Shown here one piece after another: positions 35,132 through 44,576 of a stretch of 64,000 nt of DNA. Every line of letters starts with the position of its first letter. Positions within the stretch are counted from its first letter, which is position 1. Made by a program: the position numbers and the translations under genes. Below the pieces are notes generated by a model, which did no database searches, had not been told where the DNA came from, and saw nothing but the letters and a program-made list of their open reading frames with translations. The stretch is taken from the NCBI GenBank assembly GCA_023396115.1, contig JAEWXC010000022.1:62001-126000 (forward strand), given 5' to 3'. The DNA is from Actinomycetes bacterium. GTDB taxonomy: Bacteria > Actinomycetota > Actinomycetes > Propionibacteriales > Nocardioidaceae.

Positions 35132-35137
35132 TAGGCT
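35132..35137 (+). promoter_or_regulatory. -10 box (TAGGCT) of guaB3
   Basis: TAGGCT ends 6 nt before GTG 35144, with no ribosome site between; GTGAAC at 35111-35116 is a possible -35, though the 15-bp gap is short. Confidence 0.5.
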
Positions 35138-35143
35138 GGTCCC

Positions 35144-36253
35144 GTGAGCGAGATCGAGATCGGACGCGCCAAGCGCGGTCGCCGTGCCTACTCCTTCGAC
35201 GACATCGCGATCGTGCCCTCCCGGCGCACCCGCGACACCGAGGAGGTCAGCACCGCGTGGCAGATCGACGCCTACAGGTTCGACCTGCCGGTGCTCGCCG
35301 CGCCGATGGACTCGGTGATGTCGCCGGCCACCGCGATCGAGTTCGGTCGGCTGGGCGGCCTGGGGGTGCTGAACCTCGAGGGCCTGTGGACCCGGTACGA
35401 GGACCCCACCGACCTGCTGGCCGAGGTCGCCGGGCTCGAGGGCGTCGACGCGATCCGGCGGATGCAGGAGATCTACGCCGCCCCGATCAACCCCGAGCTG
35501 ATCACGGCCCGGCTCCAGCAGATGCGTGAGGCGGGCGTGACCGTCGCCGGTTCGCTCTCCCCGCAGCACACCAAGGAGCACGCCAAGGCCGTCGTCGACG
35601 CCGGCGTGGACATGTTCGTCATCCGCGGCACCACCGTCTCGGCCGAGCACGTCTCCAGCCAGGCCGAGCCGCTGAACCTCAAGGAGTTCATCTACGAGCT
35701 CGACGTGCCGGTGATCGTCGGTGGCTGCGCGACCTACCAGGCCGCGCTGCACCTGATGCGCACCGGCGCCGCCGGCGTGCTGGTCGGGTTCGGTGGCGGG
35801 GCCGCCCACACCACCCGCACCGTGCTGGGGGTCGCGGTGCCGATGGCCTCGGCCGTCGCCGACGTCGCCGCCGCGCGTCGTGACTACCTCGACGAGTCCG
35901 GTGGCCGCTACGTGCACGTCATCGCCGACGGCTCGATCGGCCGCTCCGGCGACATCTCCAAGGCCGTCGCGTGCGGCGCGGACGCGGTCATGGTCGGCTC
36001 CCCGCTGGCCCGCTCGACCGGCGCGCCGGGGCACGGCTTCCACTGGGGCATGGAGGCCTCCAACCCGACCCTGCCGCGGGGCGAGCGGGTCAAGTTCGAC
36101 CAGCTCGGCTCGCTGGAGGAGATCCTGTTCGGTCCCTCGCGGGTGGCCGACGGCACGATGAACCTGATCGGCGCGCTGCGTCGCTCGATGGCCACCACCG
36201 GCTACACCGAGCTGAAGGAGTTCCAGCGTGTCGAGGTCGTCGTCGACTCCTGA
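35144..36253 (+). CDS. guaB3: GuaB3-family IMP dehydrogenase-related protein
   Basis: A 369-aa TIM-barrel protein of the GuaB3 group. It lacks the CBS insert of GuaB and reads RRAYSFDDIAIVPSRRTRD near the start and IADGSIGRSGDISKAVACGADAVMVGSPLA later. GuaB3 sits beside guaB in most actinobacteria; its exact reaction (IMP dehydrogenase or related nucleotide oxidoreductase) is less certain than that of GuaB. GTG start 35144, apparently leaderless. A carbon-nitrogen hydrolase gene overlaps its last 26 bp. Confidence 0.92.
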   Translation: MSEIEIGRAKRGRRAYSFDDIAIVPSRRTRDTEEVSTAWQIDAYRFDLPVLAAPMDSVMSPATAIEFGRLGGLGVLNLEGLWTRYEDPTDLLAEVAGLEGVDAIRRMQEIYAAPINPELITARLQQMREAGVTVAGSLSPQHTKEHAKAVVDAGVDMFVIRGTTVSAEHVSSQAEPLNLKEFIYELDVPVIVGGCATYQAALHLMRTGAAGVLVGFGGGAAHTTRTVLGVAVPMASAVADVAAARRDYLDESGGRYVHVIADGSIGRSGDISKAVACGADAVMVGSPLARSTGAPGHGFHWGMEASNPTLPRGERVKFDQLGSLEEILFGPSRVADGTMNLIGALRRSMATTGYTELKEFQRVEVVVDS

Positions 36254-37043
36254 CCCCGTGCTGCGGGTCGCCGTCGGTCAGGCCGCGGCGACCTGCGGTG
36301 ACCCGGTGGCCAACGCTGCCAACGCGGCCGACCTGGCTGCCCGGGCCCGCGCCGCCGGCGCGCGGTTGCTCGTGCTGCCCGAGGCGTTCCTGACCGGCTA
36401 CTGCCGTGAGGCCTTCGGCGGGCCGTTGCCGAGCCCGGCCGAGCTGCCCGACCTGCTCGCCCCAGTCCTGGCCGCGGCCGACGGCACCACCGTTGTGCTC
36501 TCCTCCCCGCTGGCTCGGTACGGGCGACGCACCCTGTCGCAGGTGGTGCTCACCGGGGACGGCCGGATCTTGGCGCCCTACGACAAGCAGCACCTCTCGG
36601 GCTACGAGACCGAGTACTTCACCCCCGGCACCCACGGCGCCTCGGTCCGGGTCGACGGCTGGAACCTGGGGCTCTCGGTCTGCTACGACGGGTCCTTCCC
36701 CGAGCACGCCGCGGCCAGTGCGGCCGACGGCGACCTGGGCTACCTCAACTCCGCGGCCTTCTTCCCCGGTGGTGCGCACCGGCAGGAGCTGTACATGCGC
36801 GCCCGCGCCCTGGACAACGGTTTCTTCGTCGTGCACGCCGGGCTGAGCGGGACCTGTGGGCCGGAGACCTTCATCGGCGGCTCGGCGGTCCTCGACCCCG
36901 AGGGCCGGACCCTGGTCCGGGCCGGCGAGGGTGAGGAGCTGCTCGTCGCCGACCTGGACGTGGCGCTGCTGCACGCGACCCGGGCCGCCCACCCCATGCA
37001 CGCCGACCGGCGCGCGAGCCTGGGGGAGCGGACCCGGGTCTGA
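36228..37043 (+). CDS. Carbon-nitrogen hydrolase (nitrilase superfamily)
   Basis: A 271-aa amidase of the nitrilase fold. The catalytic triad is visible as Glu in VLPEAFLTGY, Lys in YDKQHLSGYE and Cys in SVCYDGSFPE. GTG 36228 is chosen because AAGGAG lies 8 nt upstream, inside guaB3, so the genes overlap by 26 bp and are probably co-transcribed; GTG 36258, just after the guaB3 stop, is the alternative. Likely substrate is a small amide; none can be named. Confidence 0.87.
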   Translation: MSRSSSTPDPVLRVAVGQAAATCGDPVANAANAADLAARARAAGARLLVLPEAFLTGYCREAFGGPLPSPAELPDLLAPVLAAADGTTVVLSSPLARYGRRTLSQVVLTGDGRILAPYDKQHLSGYETEYFTPGTHGASVRVDGWNLGLSVCYDGSFPEHAAASAADGDLGYLNSAAFFPGGAHRQELYMRARALDNGFFVVHAGLSGTCGPETFIGGSAVLDPEGRTLVRAGEGEELLVADLDVALLHATRAAHPMHADRRASLGERTRV

Positions 37044-37064
37044 CCTGCTGGTCGTGAGGCAGGC

Positions 37065-39749
37065 TCAGCGGCGGCGAAGCACCCGCACCTTTACCGGTGC
37101 GCTGCTCGAGTCCTTGGCGGTGGCGTTCCCCGCGAAGAACGCCCGGAGCCGGTGCACCCCCGTCTTCTTCAGCCGGAGGGTCGCCACGGCGCGCCCGCTG
37201 CTGTCCAGCCGGAGCGAGCGGAGCACCGTGCCGCGGTCCTTGACCACGACCCGACCGCCCCCGACCCCGGCCACCCGCACCGAGAGACGGACCTTCTTCC
37301 CGGCCCGGACCTTCTTCTTCGACGCCTTCAGGACGGTTCGGGTGGCGGTGGCCGCCGGCGGGGTGACCATCTCGGCGCCGAAGACCTGCGCCCGGCTGCC
37401 GAGGCGGAGCAGCTGGGTCTCGCCGGTGGCATCCACCAGACCGTCGTTGTCGGTCACCGCGAGCACCTGGCCGCCACCGGTGACGGTGAGGCCCTCCAGC
37501 TTCTCCTGGGTCCACCCGGCCGAGGCCCGCAGCGCCGGCAGCACGTCCAGGGCGAGCTTCTTCTCCAGCACCCGCACCGGTGCCGCGCCCGTGGCGCCGC
37601 CGGTGGTCGGCAGGTCGACGGTGTGGATCTGCTTCACCGCCGCGGCCGGACCGTTCAGCTTGTCCCGCTCGATCACCGCGACGGTGTCGGCGTCAACGTG
37701 GGTCACCTCCGAGAGACCCGTCCAGTCGCCGGGGGTGCTGGTGGCGCCGAGCTGGTAGCCGAACCAGGTCCAGGCGCCGGTGGCCGGCACGTACCGACCG
37801 ATCCGGGCCACGCCCTCGCCGTCCACGGTGCCGCCGGCCGGGTTGGCCGGGTCGGTGAAGAGCGGGCGCTGTAGCACCACGGTGACCACCTCCGCGGCGC
37901 CCGTGCCGGTGCTGGTCACCCCTTCCAGACCCCACTTGCCCACGTGCGCGGTCACCTCGGCCGGCAGCGCGACCCGCTCCGCGACCCGGCCGTCGGCCTC
38001 GAGCCGGACCAGCTGGTTGCCGGGACCGGTGGTCCCCTCCACAGCGGCCCAGAAACCGCCGTCGGGGCGCGCGGCCAGGCCCTCGATGTCGATCGCCGGG
38101 GTGGCGCCGTCCTCGGTCACGGTCAGCACCGACTCGATCACGGCCGGGGTGGTGCTGGTTTCGACGGTGTAGATCCGCCCGGTCGCGTACGCCGAGTCGG
38201 AGGCCGCGTACACGACGTCGGGGCGGCCGGGGGCGGCGCTGAGCGCGCCCAGGGCGCCCCAGCCGATCGGCTCGCCGGTGCTGCCGGGCACGTCGTCGGA
38301 GACCACCGACGGGAACGCCGGGGCGCCCTTCTGCCAGCCGAAGAGAGAGACCGAGGCCCGGACGTTCTTGGCAGCGTCGTCGGTCTCGGAGGACACCACC
38401 AGCAGGTCCCGGGAGGGGACCGGCAGCAGGCCCTCGGGGCCGTTGGTGGTGGGCAGTGCCTGCTCGAACCGCGGTCGGGCCGGGTCGGTGAGGTCGTAGA
38501 CGGCGACGAAGTTGGAGCGCTCGGAGCCGACGAAGGCACGGCGCTTGCCACCGATCTCCACCACGGAGATGCCCTCCGGCTCGGCGCCCTTCTTGGCGGC
38601 CCGGTCGTTGTTGTGCAGCCCGTGCCGGGTGGCGATCCGCTCGAAGGAGTTGCCGGCGTCCCAGACGACCTCGCCCGAGGTGGCGTCGAAGACGGTCCAG
38701 CCGCGGGTGCCGCCCTTCCAGTCGCCCTCGTTGGCGGTGGCCAGCCGGTCGGTGCCGACCCACGCTACCGCGTCGGGCTCCCGCGGGCCGGAGACGGTGC
38801 CGGTGGGGTTGAAGAGGCCGTCCTTGGAGGTGTCGACGCCGGTGACCGTGGCGCGGCCGGCGGAGAAGACCCGGCGGATCTCACCGGTGGGCAGGTCGAC
38901 GACCAGGATCCCGTTGTTCTCCTGCAACGTCACCGCCAGCTGGTTCTCGGTGTTGATCGACACGTACTCGGGCTCGGGGTCGACCGCCGAGTCCAGCCCG
39001 GCGGCGGTGAGGGCCGGAAGAGCGGAGCCGTCCGGTGCGGTCAGCGGTACCGGCTGGGTGCTCCAGCCGGACGGGTCACCGGAAACCCGGAGGACCTGGA
39101 GGAAGCCGGCCGGGAGCTGGGGCAGGTCGCCCTTCTTGCCGCCGGCGGGCTTGAACTCCTCGTCGCGCTGGTTCTCGATCGCCACCGTAGCGAAGGTGCC
39201 GTCGGGGCTGATCGCGATCGAGTCGGGCTGTCCGCCCAGGTCGATCTCACGGACCTTGGTGCGGTCGGCCAGCCGGTAGACGTCCAACCGCCCAGAGGGG
39301 TGGGTGAAGTCGCCGCCCGAGGTGTCCACGACCACCAGCAGGTGCTCGCCGTGGATCGCCACCGAGGTCGGCTGGTCGTCGGCGTGCCCGGCCACGGCCA
39401 GGTTGATCGAGCCCTTCCCGACCGGGCGGGCCGGGTCGGTGATGTCGAGGAACCCGACCCGCTTGCCGAGGGCGTCGGTGTAGGCGACCGTGCGGCCGTC
39501 GTCGCTGACGTCGGAGATCTCCGCGACCGTCGGCAGCGCCGGGTCCACCCCGGCCGGGACGTTGCCGAGCACCGGGTAGGTGGCCAGACGGTGGAAAGCG
39601 TGCGCGTCCGGGTGGACCGAGGTGGTGGTGGCGGTGCTGGGCGTGGCGGTGCTGGGCGAGGCGGTGCTGACGCCGGTCACGGCGAGCGCGGAGAGCGGCA
39701 GCACCACGGCCGCGGTGAGCGCGGCGAGCGGGCGGAACGGGGAGGTCAT
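37065..39749 (-). CDS. Secreted choice-of-anchor I / phytase-like esterase protein
   Basis: An 894-aa exported protein. It opens with a signal peptide (RPLAALTAAVVLPLSALAVT). The first 480 residues form a beta-propeller with LVIVD-type repeats (VGFLDITDPARPVGKG, LDVYRLADRTKVREIDLGG, PDSIAISPDGTFATVAIEN), as in choice-of-anchor I proteins. Residues about 510-790 (PAIDIEGLAARPDGGFWAA, VGKWGLEGVTSTG, VDGEGVARIG, TQEKLEGLTVTGG) match the esterase-like phytase domain. An Ig-like segment with a lysine-rich start (KASKKKVRAGKKVRL) closes the protein and resembles the tails of the Ig-repeat proteins at 58-62 kb. A cell-surface or extracellular phosphatase/esterase is likely. ATG 39749 follows AAAGAGG; the frame upstream is open but unsupported. 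Confidence 0.82.
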   Translation of the reverse strand: MTSPFRPLAALTAAVVLPLSALAVTGVSTASPSTATPSTATTTSVHPDAHAFHRLATYPVLGNVPAGVDPALPTVAEISDVSDDGRTVAYTDALGKRVGFLDITDPARPVGKGSINLAVAGHADDQPTSVAIHGEHLLVVVDTSGGDFTHPSGRLDVYRLADRTKVREIDLGGQPDSIAISPDGTFATVAIENQRDEEFKPAGGKKGDLPQLPAGFLQVLRVSGDPSGWSTQPVPLTAPDGSALPALTAAGLDSAVDPEPEYVSINTENQLAVTLQENNGILVVDLPTGEIRRVFSAGRATVTGVDTSKDGLFNPTGTVSGPREPDAVAWVGTDRLATANEGDWKGGTRGWTVFDATSGEVVWDAGNSFERIATRHGLHNNDRAAKKGAEPEGISVVEIGGKRRAFVGSERSNFVAVYDLTDPARPRFEQALPTTNGPEGLLPVPSRDLLVVSSETDDAAKNVRASVSLFGWQKGAPAFPSVVSDDVPGSTGEPIGWGALGALSAAPGRPDVVYAASDSAYATGRIYTVETSTTPAVIESVLTVTEDGATPAIDIEGLAARPDGGFWAAVEGTTGPGNQLVRLEADGRVAERVALPAEVTAHVGKWGLEGVTSTGTGAAEVVTVVLQRPLFTDPANPAGGTVDGEGVARIGRYVPATGAWTWFGYQLGATSTPGDWTGLSEVTHVDADTVAVIERDKLNGPAAAVKQIHTVDLPTTGGATGAAPVRVLEKKLALDVLPALRASAGWTQEKLEGLTVTGGGQVLAVTDNDGLVDATGETQLLRLGSRAQVFGAEMVTPPAATATRTVLKASKKKVRAGKKVRLSVRVAGVGGGRVVVKDRGTVLRSLRLDSSGRAVATLRLKKTGVHRLRAFFAGNATAKDSSSAPVKVRVLRRR

Positions 39750-39758
39750 CGGGCCTCT

Positions 39759-39803
39759 TTCGTCGACAGGGCTGACCGGTGCAGGTTCGATCCTGCCGGC
39801 GAA
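39759..39803 (-). promoter_or_regulatory. Folded 5' leader just before the choice-of-anchor gene
   Basis: On the plus strand TTCGTCG (39759-39765) pairs with CGGCGAA (39797-39803), and GCAGG (39781-39785) with CCTGC (39792-39796), enclosing a 15-nt bulge and a TTCGAT loop. On the transcribed minus strand the lower arm CGACGAA runs into the ribosome site AAAGAGG, so folding could hide it. The upper arm resembles a tRNA T arm but the loop is one base short. Seen only by pairing. Confidence 0.35.
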
Positions 39804-39916
39804 CCCCCTGCCGCCCCGGCCCGACTCGGTGGTGGACGGTGGGTGAACATCTCCACCGCGGGGCGTGGCGAGGCCCACTCCCGCGAGGGCTGCGCCCGGA
39901 GGTGGGGTGGCGCCGT

Positions 39917-39922
39917 TAGGCT
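39917..39922 (+). promoter_or_regulatory. -10 box (TAGGCT) of eno
   Basis: TAGGCT lies 51 bp before GTG 39974, giving a leader of about 45 nt that carries AGGAG 8 nt before the start. Confidence 0.5.
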
Positions 39923-39973
39923 GGGCCACGCGCAGTCCTGCGCCCAGACCACCGATCCACAGGAGCAGAACCC

Positions 39974-41251
<1,278 letters not shown>

Positions 41252-41259
41252 GCGGACCC

Positions 41260-42111
41260 GTGGCCACGCGTCGGACTCCCGGGGACGGTCGCAGCGACCG
41301 ACCCCGGGGGTCCGCGCGCCCCGGGGCGGGGAACTCCTCCTCGCGCCGCACCACCCGCAGCTCCCGGACCGGCTCGTCCCGACCGGGGCGCACCACCCGC
41401 CCGGCCGAGCCGCCGCAGGGCGCCACGGGTACCGGGAAGCAGGACACGACCTCCCCGAGCGCTGCCCCGCAGGGCGCCGCGTCGAAGAACACCGCGTCGA
41501 AGGGCGCAGCCTCGACCAGCACGGGGCCGAAGAAGACCTCCCGGCCGACGAGCACCGGATCGAAGAAGACCGGGCCGAAGAAGACCGCCTCGCGGGGCGC
41601 TGACGAGACCCGCACCCAGCGCGCCGTCGGGTCACGCTCCGGCGGGGCCACCGCGCCCCAGCCCCCGCGCACCCGGTTCACCGGGCGGGCCGCGGTGCTG
41701 GTGCTGGTCGTGGCGCTGCTGACGGTCTCGTTCGCCTCCTCGCTGCGCGCCTACGTGCAGCAGCGCAACCACCTCAACGAACTCAAGGCGCAGATCGCCG
41801 AGACCGAGGCCGATATCAACGACCTCGAGACCGAGAAGCGCCGCTGGCAGGACCCCGCCTACGTGCGGGCCCAGGCGCGGGAACGGTTCGGTTTCGTGCT
41901 GCCCGGCGAGACCGGGTTCCAGGTGCTGGACGAGAACGGCGAGCCCCTGCAGACCGATGCCCGGCTCAGCGACCCCGAGGACGTCATCAAGGTCGTGCCC
42001 GACCCGTGGTGGGGCAAGGCCTGGGAGTCCGTGGAGCTCGCCGGCAACCCGCCCGCCCCGCAGCCGGACCCGAACACCCAGATCGACGGCACCAAGGACC
42101 AGAAGAAGTGA
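41260..42111 (+). CDS. ftsB: Cell-division septum protein FtsB/DivIC-like with long disordered N-terminus
   Basis: A 283-aa single-pass protein. The recognisable part is a transmembrane helix at about 143-162 (RAAVLVLVVALLTVSFASSL), a coiled coil at 165-195 (QRNHLNELKAQIAETEADIN, then DLETEKRRWQDP) and the short motif YVRAQARERFGFVLPGETG, all typical of FtsB/DivIC. The first 140 residues are a low-complexity Ser/Thr/Lys/Arg/Pro region with repeated SKKTGPKKTASRG-like words, longer than in most family members. FtsB joins FtsQ and FtsL at the divisome. GTG 41260 lies 8 bp after the eno stop; the next gene overlaps by 4 bp. Confidence 0.88.
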   Translation: MATRRTPGDGRSDRPRGSARPGAGNSSSRRTTRSSRTGSSRPGRTTRPAEPPQGATGTGKQDTTSPSAAPQGAASKNTASKGAASTSTGPKKTSRPTSTGSKKTGPKKTASRGADETRTQRAVGSRSGGATAPQPPRTRFTGRAAVLVLVVALLTVSFASSLRAYVQQRNHLNELKAQIAETEADINDLETEKRRWQDPAYVRAQARERFGFVLPGETGFQVLDENGEPLQTDARLSDPEDVIKVVPDPWWGKAWESVELAGNPPAPQPDPNTQIDGTKDQKK

Positions 42112-42656
42112 GCCAGACCCCCTCCCCGACCGACCCCGCCGAGCCGGTCGCCCCGGCGGACGCCGCTGCCATCGCCGCCCAGCTGGGCCGGGAGCCGCGC
42201 GGCATCCACGCGGTCGGGCACCGCTGTCCCTGCGGCAACCCCGACGTGGTGACCACCGAGCCGCGCCTGCCCAACGGCACGCCGTTCCCGACCACGTTCT
42301 ACCTGTCCTGCCCGCGTGCGGCGTCACGGATCGGCACCCTCGAGGCGTCCGGCCTGATGAAGGAGATGCAGGACCGGCTGGGCACCGACCCCGAGCTGGC
42401 CGCCGCCTACGCGGCCGCGCACGAGCGGTACCTGGCTGCGCGCGAGGAGGTCCGGGTCGCGCACGGCCACGACGTCCCCGAGATCGAGGGCATCTCGGCC
42501 GGCGGCATGCCGAACCGGGTCAAGTGCCTGCACGTCCTGGCCGGGCAGTCGCTGGCCCAGGGCCGCGGCGTCAACCCGCTGGGTGACGAGGTGCTGGACC
42601 TGCTGGGCGAGTGGTGGGCCAGCGGTCCCTGCGTGCCGCGGCCGACGGACGGCTGA
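42108..42656 (+). CDS. DUF501 domain protein
   Basis: A 182-aa protein of the DUF501 family, which has no assigned function. Recognisable segments are LGREPRGIHAVGHRCPCGNP (with a CxC pair), TTFYLSCPRAASRIGTLEASG and the C-terminal GGMPNRVKCLHVLAGQSLAQ. The cysteines in CPCG, SCPR and KCLH could bind a metal. It overlaps ftsB by GTGA and is followed by ppx after 3 bp. The order eno-ftsB-DUF501-ppx is conserved in actinobacteria, hinting at a role in cell wall or phosphate metabolism, by context only. Confidence 0.88.
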   Translation: MSQTPSPTDPAEPVAPADAAAIAAQLGREPRGIHAVGHRCPCGNPDVVTTEPRLPNGTPFPTTFYLSCPRAASRIGTLEASGLMKEMQDRLGTDPELAAAYAAAHERYLAAREEVRVAHGHDVPEIEGISAGGMPNRVKCLHVLAGQSLAQGRGVNPLGDEVLDLLGEWWASGPCVPRPTDG

Positions 42657-42659
42657 ACC

Positions 42660-43571
42660 GTGAGCGCACCGGTCGCCGCTGTGGACTGCGGCACCAACAC
42701 CATCAAGCTGCTCATCGGTGACCTGCCCGACGTGGCGGTCCGCGAGTCGCGCATGGTCCGGCTGGGGCAGGGCGTCGACGCCACCGGCCGCCTCGCCCCC
42801 GAGGCGCTGGAGCGCACCTTCGCCGCGATCGACGAGTACGCCGACCTGATCCGCGCCCACGGGGTCGAACGGATCCGGTTCTGCGCCACCTCGGCCACCC
42901 GCGACGCCACCAACGCCGACGAGTTCACCGCTGGGGTGCGGGCCCGGCTCGGGGTCGATCCCGAGGTGATCGCGGGGACCGAGGAGGCGGCGCTGGCCTT
43001 CGACGGGGCGGTGCGCCACCTCCGCGAGGACTGGCCGGCCCCGGTGCTGGTGATCGACATCGGTGGCGGCTCGACCGAACTGATCCTGGGGGAGCGGACC
43101 CCGACCGCGGCGTACTCGATGGACATCGGCAGCGTCCGGCTGCACGAGCGGCACCTGCACGACGACCCGGCCACCGCGGCCCAGGTCGCGGCCTGCGTGG
43201 CCGACATCGACGCCGCCCTCGACGAGGCCGCGGCGGCAGGGGTGGACCTGACCCGGGCGGCGACCGTGGTCGGCGTCGCCGGGACGATCACCTCGGTGGC
43301 CGCCGGCTGCCTGGACCTGCCCGCCTACGACGCGGCGGCGATCGACCAGTCCGTGCACGAGGTCGGCGCGGTGCTCGCCCAGGTGGAGCGGCTGGTCGCG
43401 ATGAGCACCGCCGAGCGGCTGGCACTGGGCTGGATGCACCCGGGTCGTGCCGACGTCATCGACGCCGGCGCCCTGGTGCTGGCCCGGGTCCTGGCCCGCA
43501 CCCCGGTGGGGCACCTGGTCGTCTCCGAGTCCGACATCCTCGACGGGATCGCCTGGTCGATGGTCTCCTGA
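42660..43571 (+). CDS. ppx: Exopolyphosphatase / pppGpp phosphatase (Ppx/GppA family)
   Basis: A 303-aa ASKHA-fold phosphatase that releases phosphate from polyphosphate chains or from pppGpp. It starts VAAVDCGTNTIKLLIGD (phosphate-binding loop), carries RFCATSATRDATNADEF, GTEEAALAFDGAVRHL, the second loop VIDIGGGSTELILG and GVAGTITSVAAG. It is the short actinobacterial form without the C-terminal HD domain. GTG 42660 lies 3 bp after the previous stop, so it is the last gene of the eno operon. Confidence 0.93.
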   Translation: MSAPVAAVDCGTNTIKLLIGDLPDVAVRESRMVRLGQGVDATGRLAPEALERTFAAIDEYADLIRAHGVERIRFCATSATRDATNADEFTAGVRARLGVDPEVIAGTEEAALAFDGAVRHLREDWPAPVLVIDIGGGSTELILGERTPTAAYSMDIGSVRLHERHLHDDPATAAQVAACVADIDAALDEAAAAGVDLTRAATVVGVAGTITSVAAGCLDLPAYDAAAIDQSVHEVGAVLAQVERLVAMSTAERLALGWMHPGRADVIDAGALVLARVLARTPVGHLVVSESDILDGIAWSMVS

Positions 43572-43575
43572 CCCC

Positions 43576-43599
43576 GGACCGGACCGGACCGGACCGGAC
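43576..43599. repeat. GGACC pentanucleotide tract
   Basis: GGACC is repeated four full times plus a partial copy (GGAC), starting 5 bp after the ppx stop. Such a short tandem tract can change length by slippage. Confidence 0.85.
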
Positions 43600-43613
43600 G
43601 GGGCGGAGCGGCC

Positions 43614-43720
43614 GCGTGACGCCGACCTCCCCCCTTGCGCGACGCCGACCGGGCACTTGCGTGGTCCCGACCGGGCACTTTCGCGACGCTGACCGGGCAC
43701 TTGCGTGGTCCCGACCGGGC
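43614..43720. repeat. Tandem degenerate 22-bp repeats (locus B)
   Basis: Five units of the same family as locus A, on the same strand: an incomplete first unit at about 43614, then four with the core GACCGGGC. The central bases alternate between GCGACGC and GTGGTCC, so odd and even units pair off. The last core ends just before the -10 box of the uracil glycosylase gene. Unlike locus A there is no inverted last copy. Confidence 0.85.
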
Positions 43721-43726
43721 TACCGT
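43721..43726 (+). promoter_or_regulatory. -10 box (TACCGT) of the UdgB gene
   Basis: TACCGT ends 7 nt before ATG 43734 and follows the last repeat directly; no ribosome site is seen. Confidence 0.45.
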
Positions 43727-43733
43727 CGGTCCC

Positions 43734-44576
43734 ATGGAGCCGGTCGACCTCCCGCACCCGGTCACCGGGCAGCGGTTCCCCAGCCCGGTGCCGCCGGGTT
43801 GCGGGTGGCCGGGCGACCCGGCCACCGCCAGCACCCGGGTGGCCCGCAGCGCCGCCGGGGTGCAACGGCTCGCTGCCGCGGCCGACCCGGGACAACTGGA
43901 CGCCCGGGTCAGCGTCTGTGCTGCCTGCCCCCGGCTGGTGGCGTGGCGTACCGAGGTGGCTCGCACCAAGCGGGCGGCCTACGCCGACCAGCCCTACTGG
44001 GGGCGGCCGGTGCCGGGCTGGGGGAGCCCGGACGCCCCGGTCCTGGTCGTCGGCCTGGCCCCGGGAGCCCACGGAGCCGCCCGCACCGGACGCAACTTCA
44101 CCGGGGACGACGCCGGCGACTGGCTCTTCGGCTCCCTGCACCGCACCGGGTTCGCCTCCGCCCCGACCAGCCGGCACACCGGTGACGGGACCGAGCTGCA
44201 CCGGGTACGGATCACCCCGGCGGTGCACTGCGTGCCGCCCGACAACGTGCCCACTCCGGACGAGCTCGCTGCTTGCTCTCCCTGGCTGCGTGCCGAGCTG
44301 CGGCTCACCGGCGCCGGGGTGCTGGTGGCGCTGGGCGCGGTCGCCTGGCGCGCGGTGCTCGGTGCGGCGCGCCACGACGGGTGGCAGGTGCCCCGCCCGG
44401 CACCCCGTTTCGGCCACGCCGCGCAGGTGACGCTGCACCGCGCGGACGGCGGCGAGGTGGTGCTGCTCGGGTGCTACCACCCCAGCCGGCACAACACCGC
44501 GACCGGTCGGTTGACCGCGTCGATGCTGGACCAGGTGTTCACCCGCGCAGCGGCACTGGGAGGATGCTCGGCATGA
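43734..44576 (+). CDS. udgB: Uracil-DNA glycosylase, family 5 (UdgB)
   Basis: A 280-aa base-excision repair enzyme removing uracil and other deaminated bases from DNA. Motif 1 is GLAPGAHGAARTGRNFTGD (107-125) and motif 3 is HPSRHNTATGRLT near the C-terminus, both diagnostic of family 5. Four cysteines (Cys62, Cys65 in VCAACPRL, then VHCVPPDN and AACSPW) are placed to hold the Fe-S cluster of the family. Upstream in-frame starts lie in the repeat array and are rejected. Its stop overlaps the next ATG by 4 bp. Confidence 0.92.
   Translation: MEPVDLPHPVTGQRFPSPVPPGCGWPGDPATASTRVARSAAGVQRLAAAADPGQLDARVSVCAACPRLVAWRTEVARTKRAAYADQPYWGRPVPGWGSPDAPVLVVGLAPGAHGAARTGRNFTGDDAGDWLFGSLHRTGFASAPTSRHTGDGTELHRVRITPAVHCVPPDNVPTPDELAACSPWLRAELRLTGAGVLVALGAVAWRAVLGAARHDGWQVPRPAPRFGHAAQVTLHRADGGEVVLLGCYHPSRHNTATGRLTASMLDQVFTRAAALGGCSA

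Noticed and set aside
39759..39803. A tRNA or tRNA fragment gene
   Set aside because: The T loop is 6 nt, not 7, and D and anticodon arms are missing; only two short helices remain.
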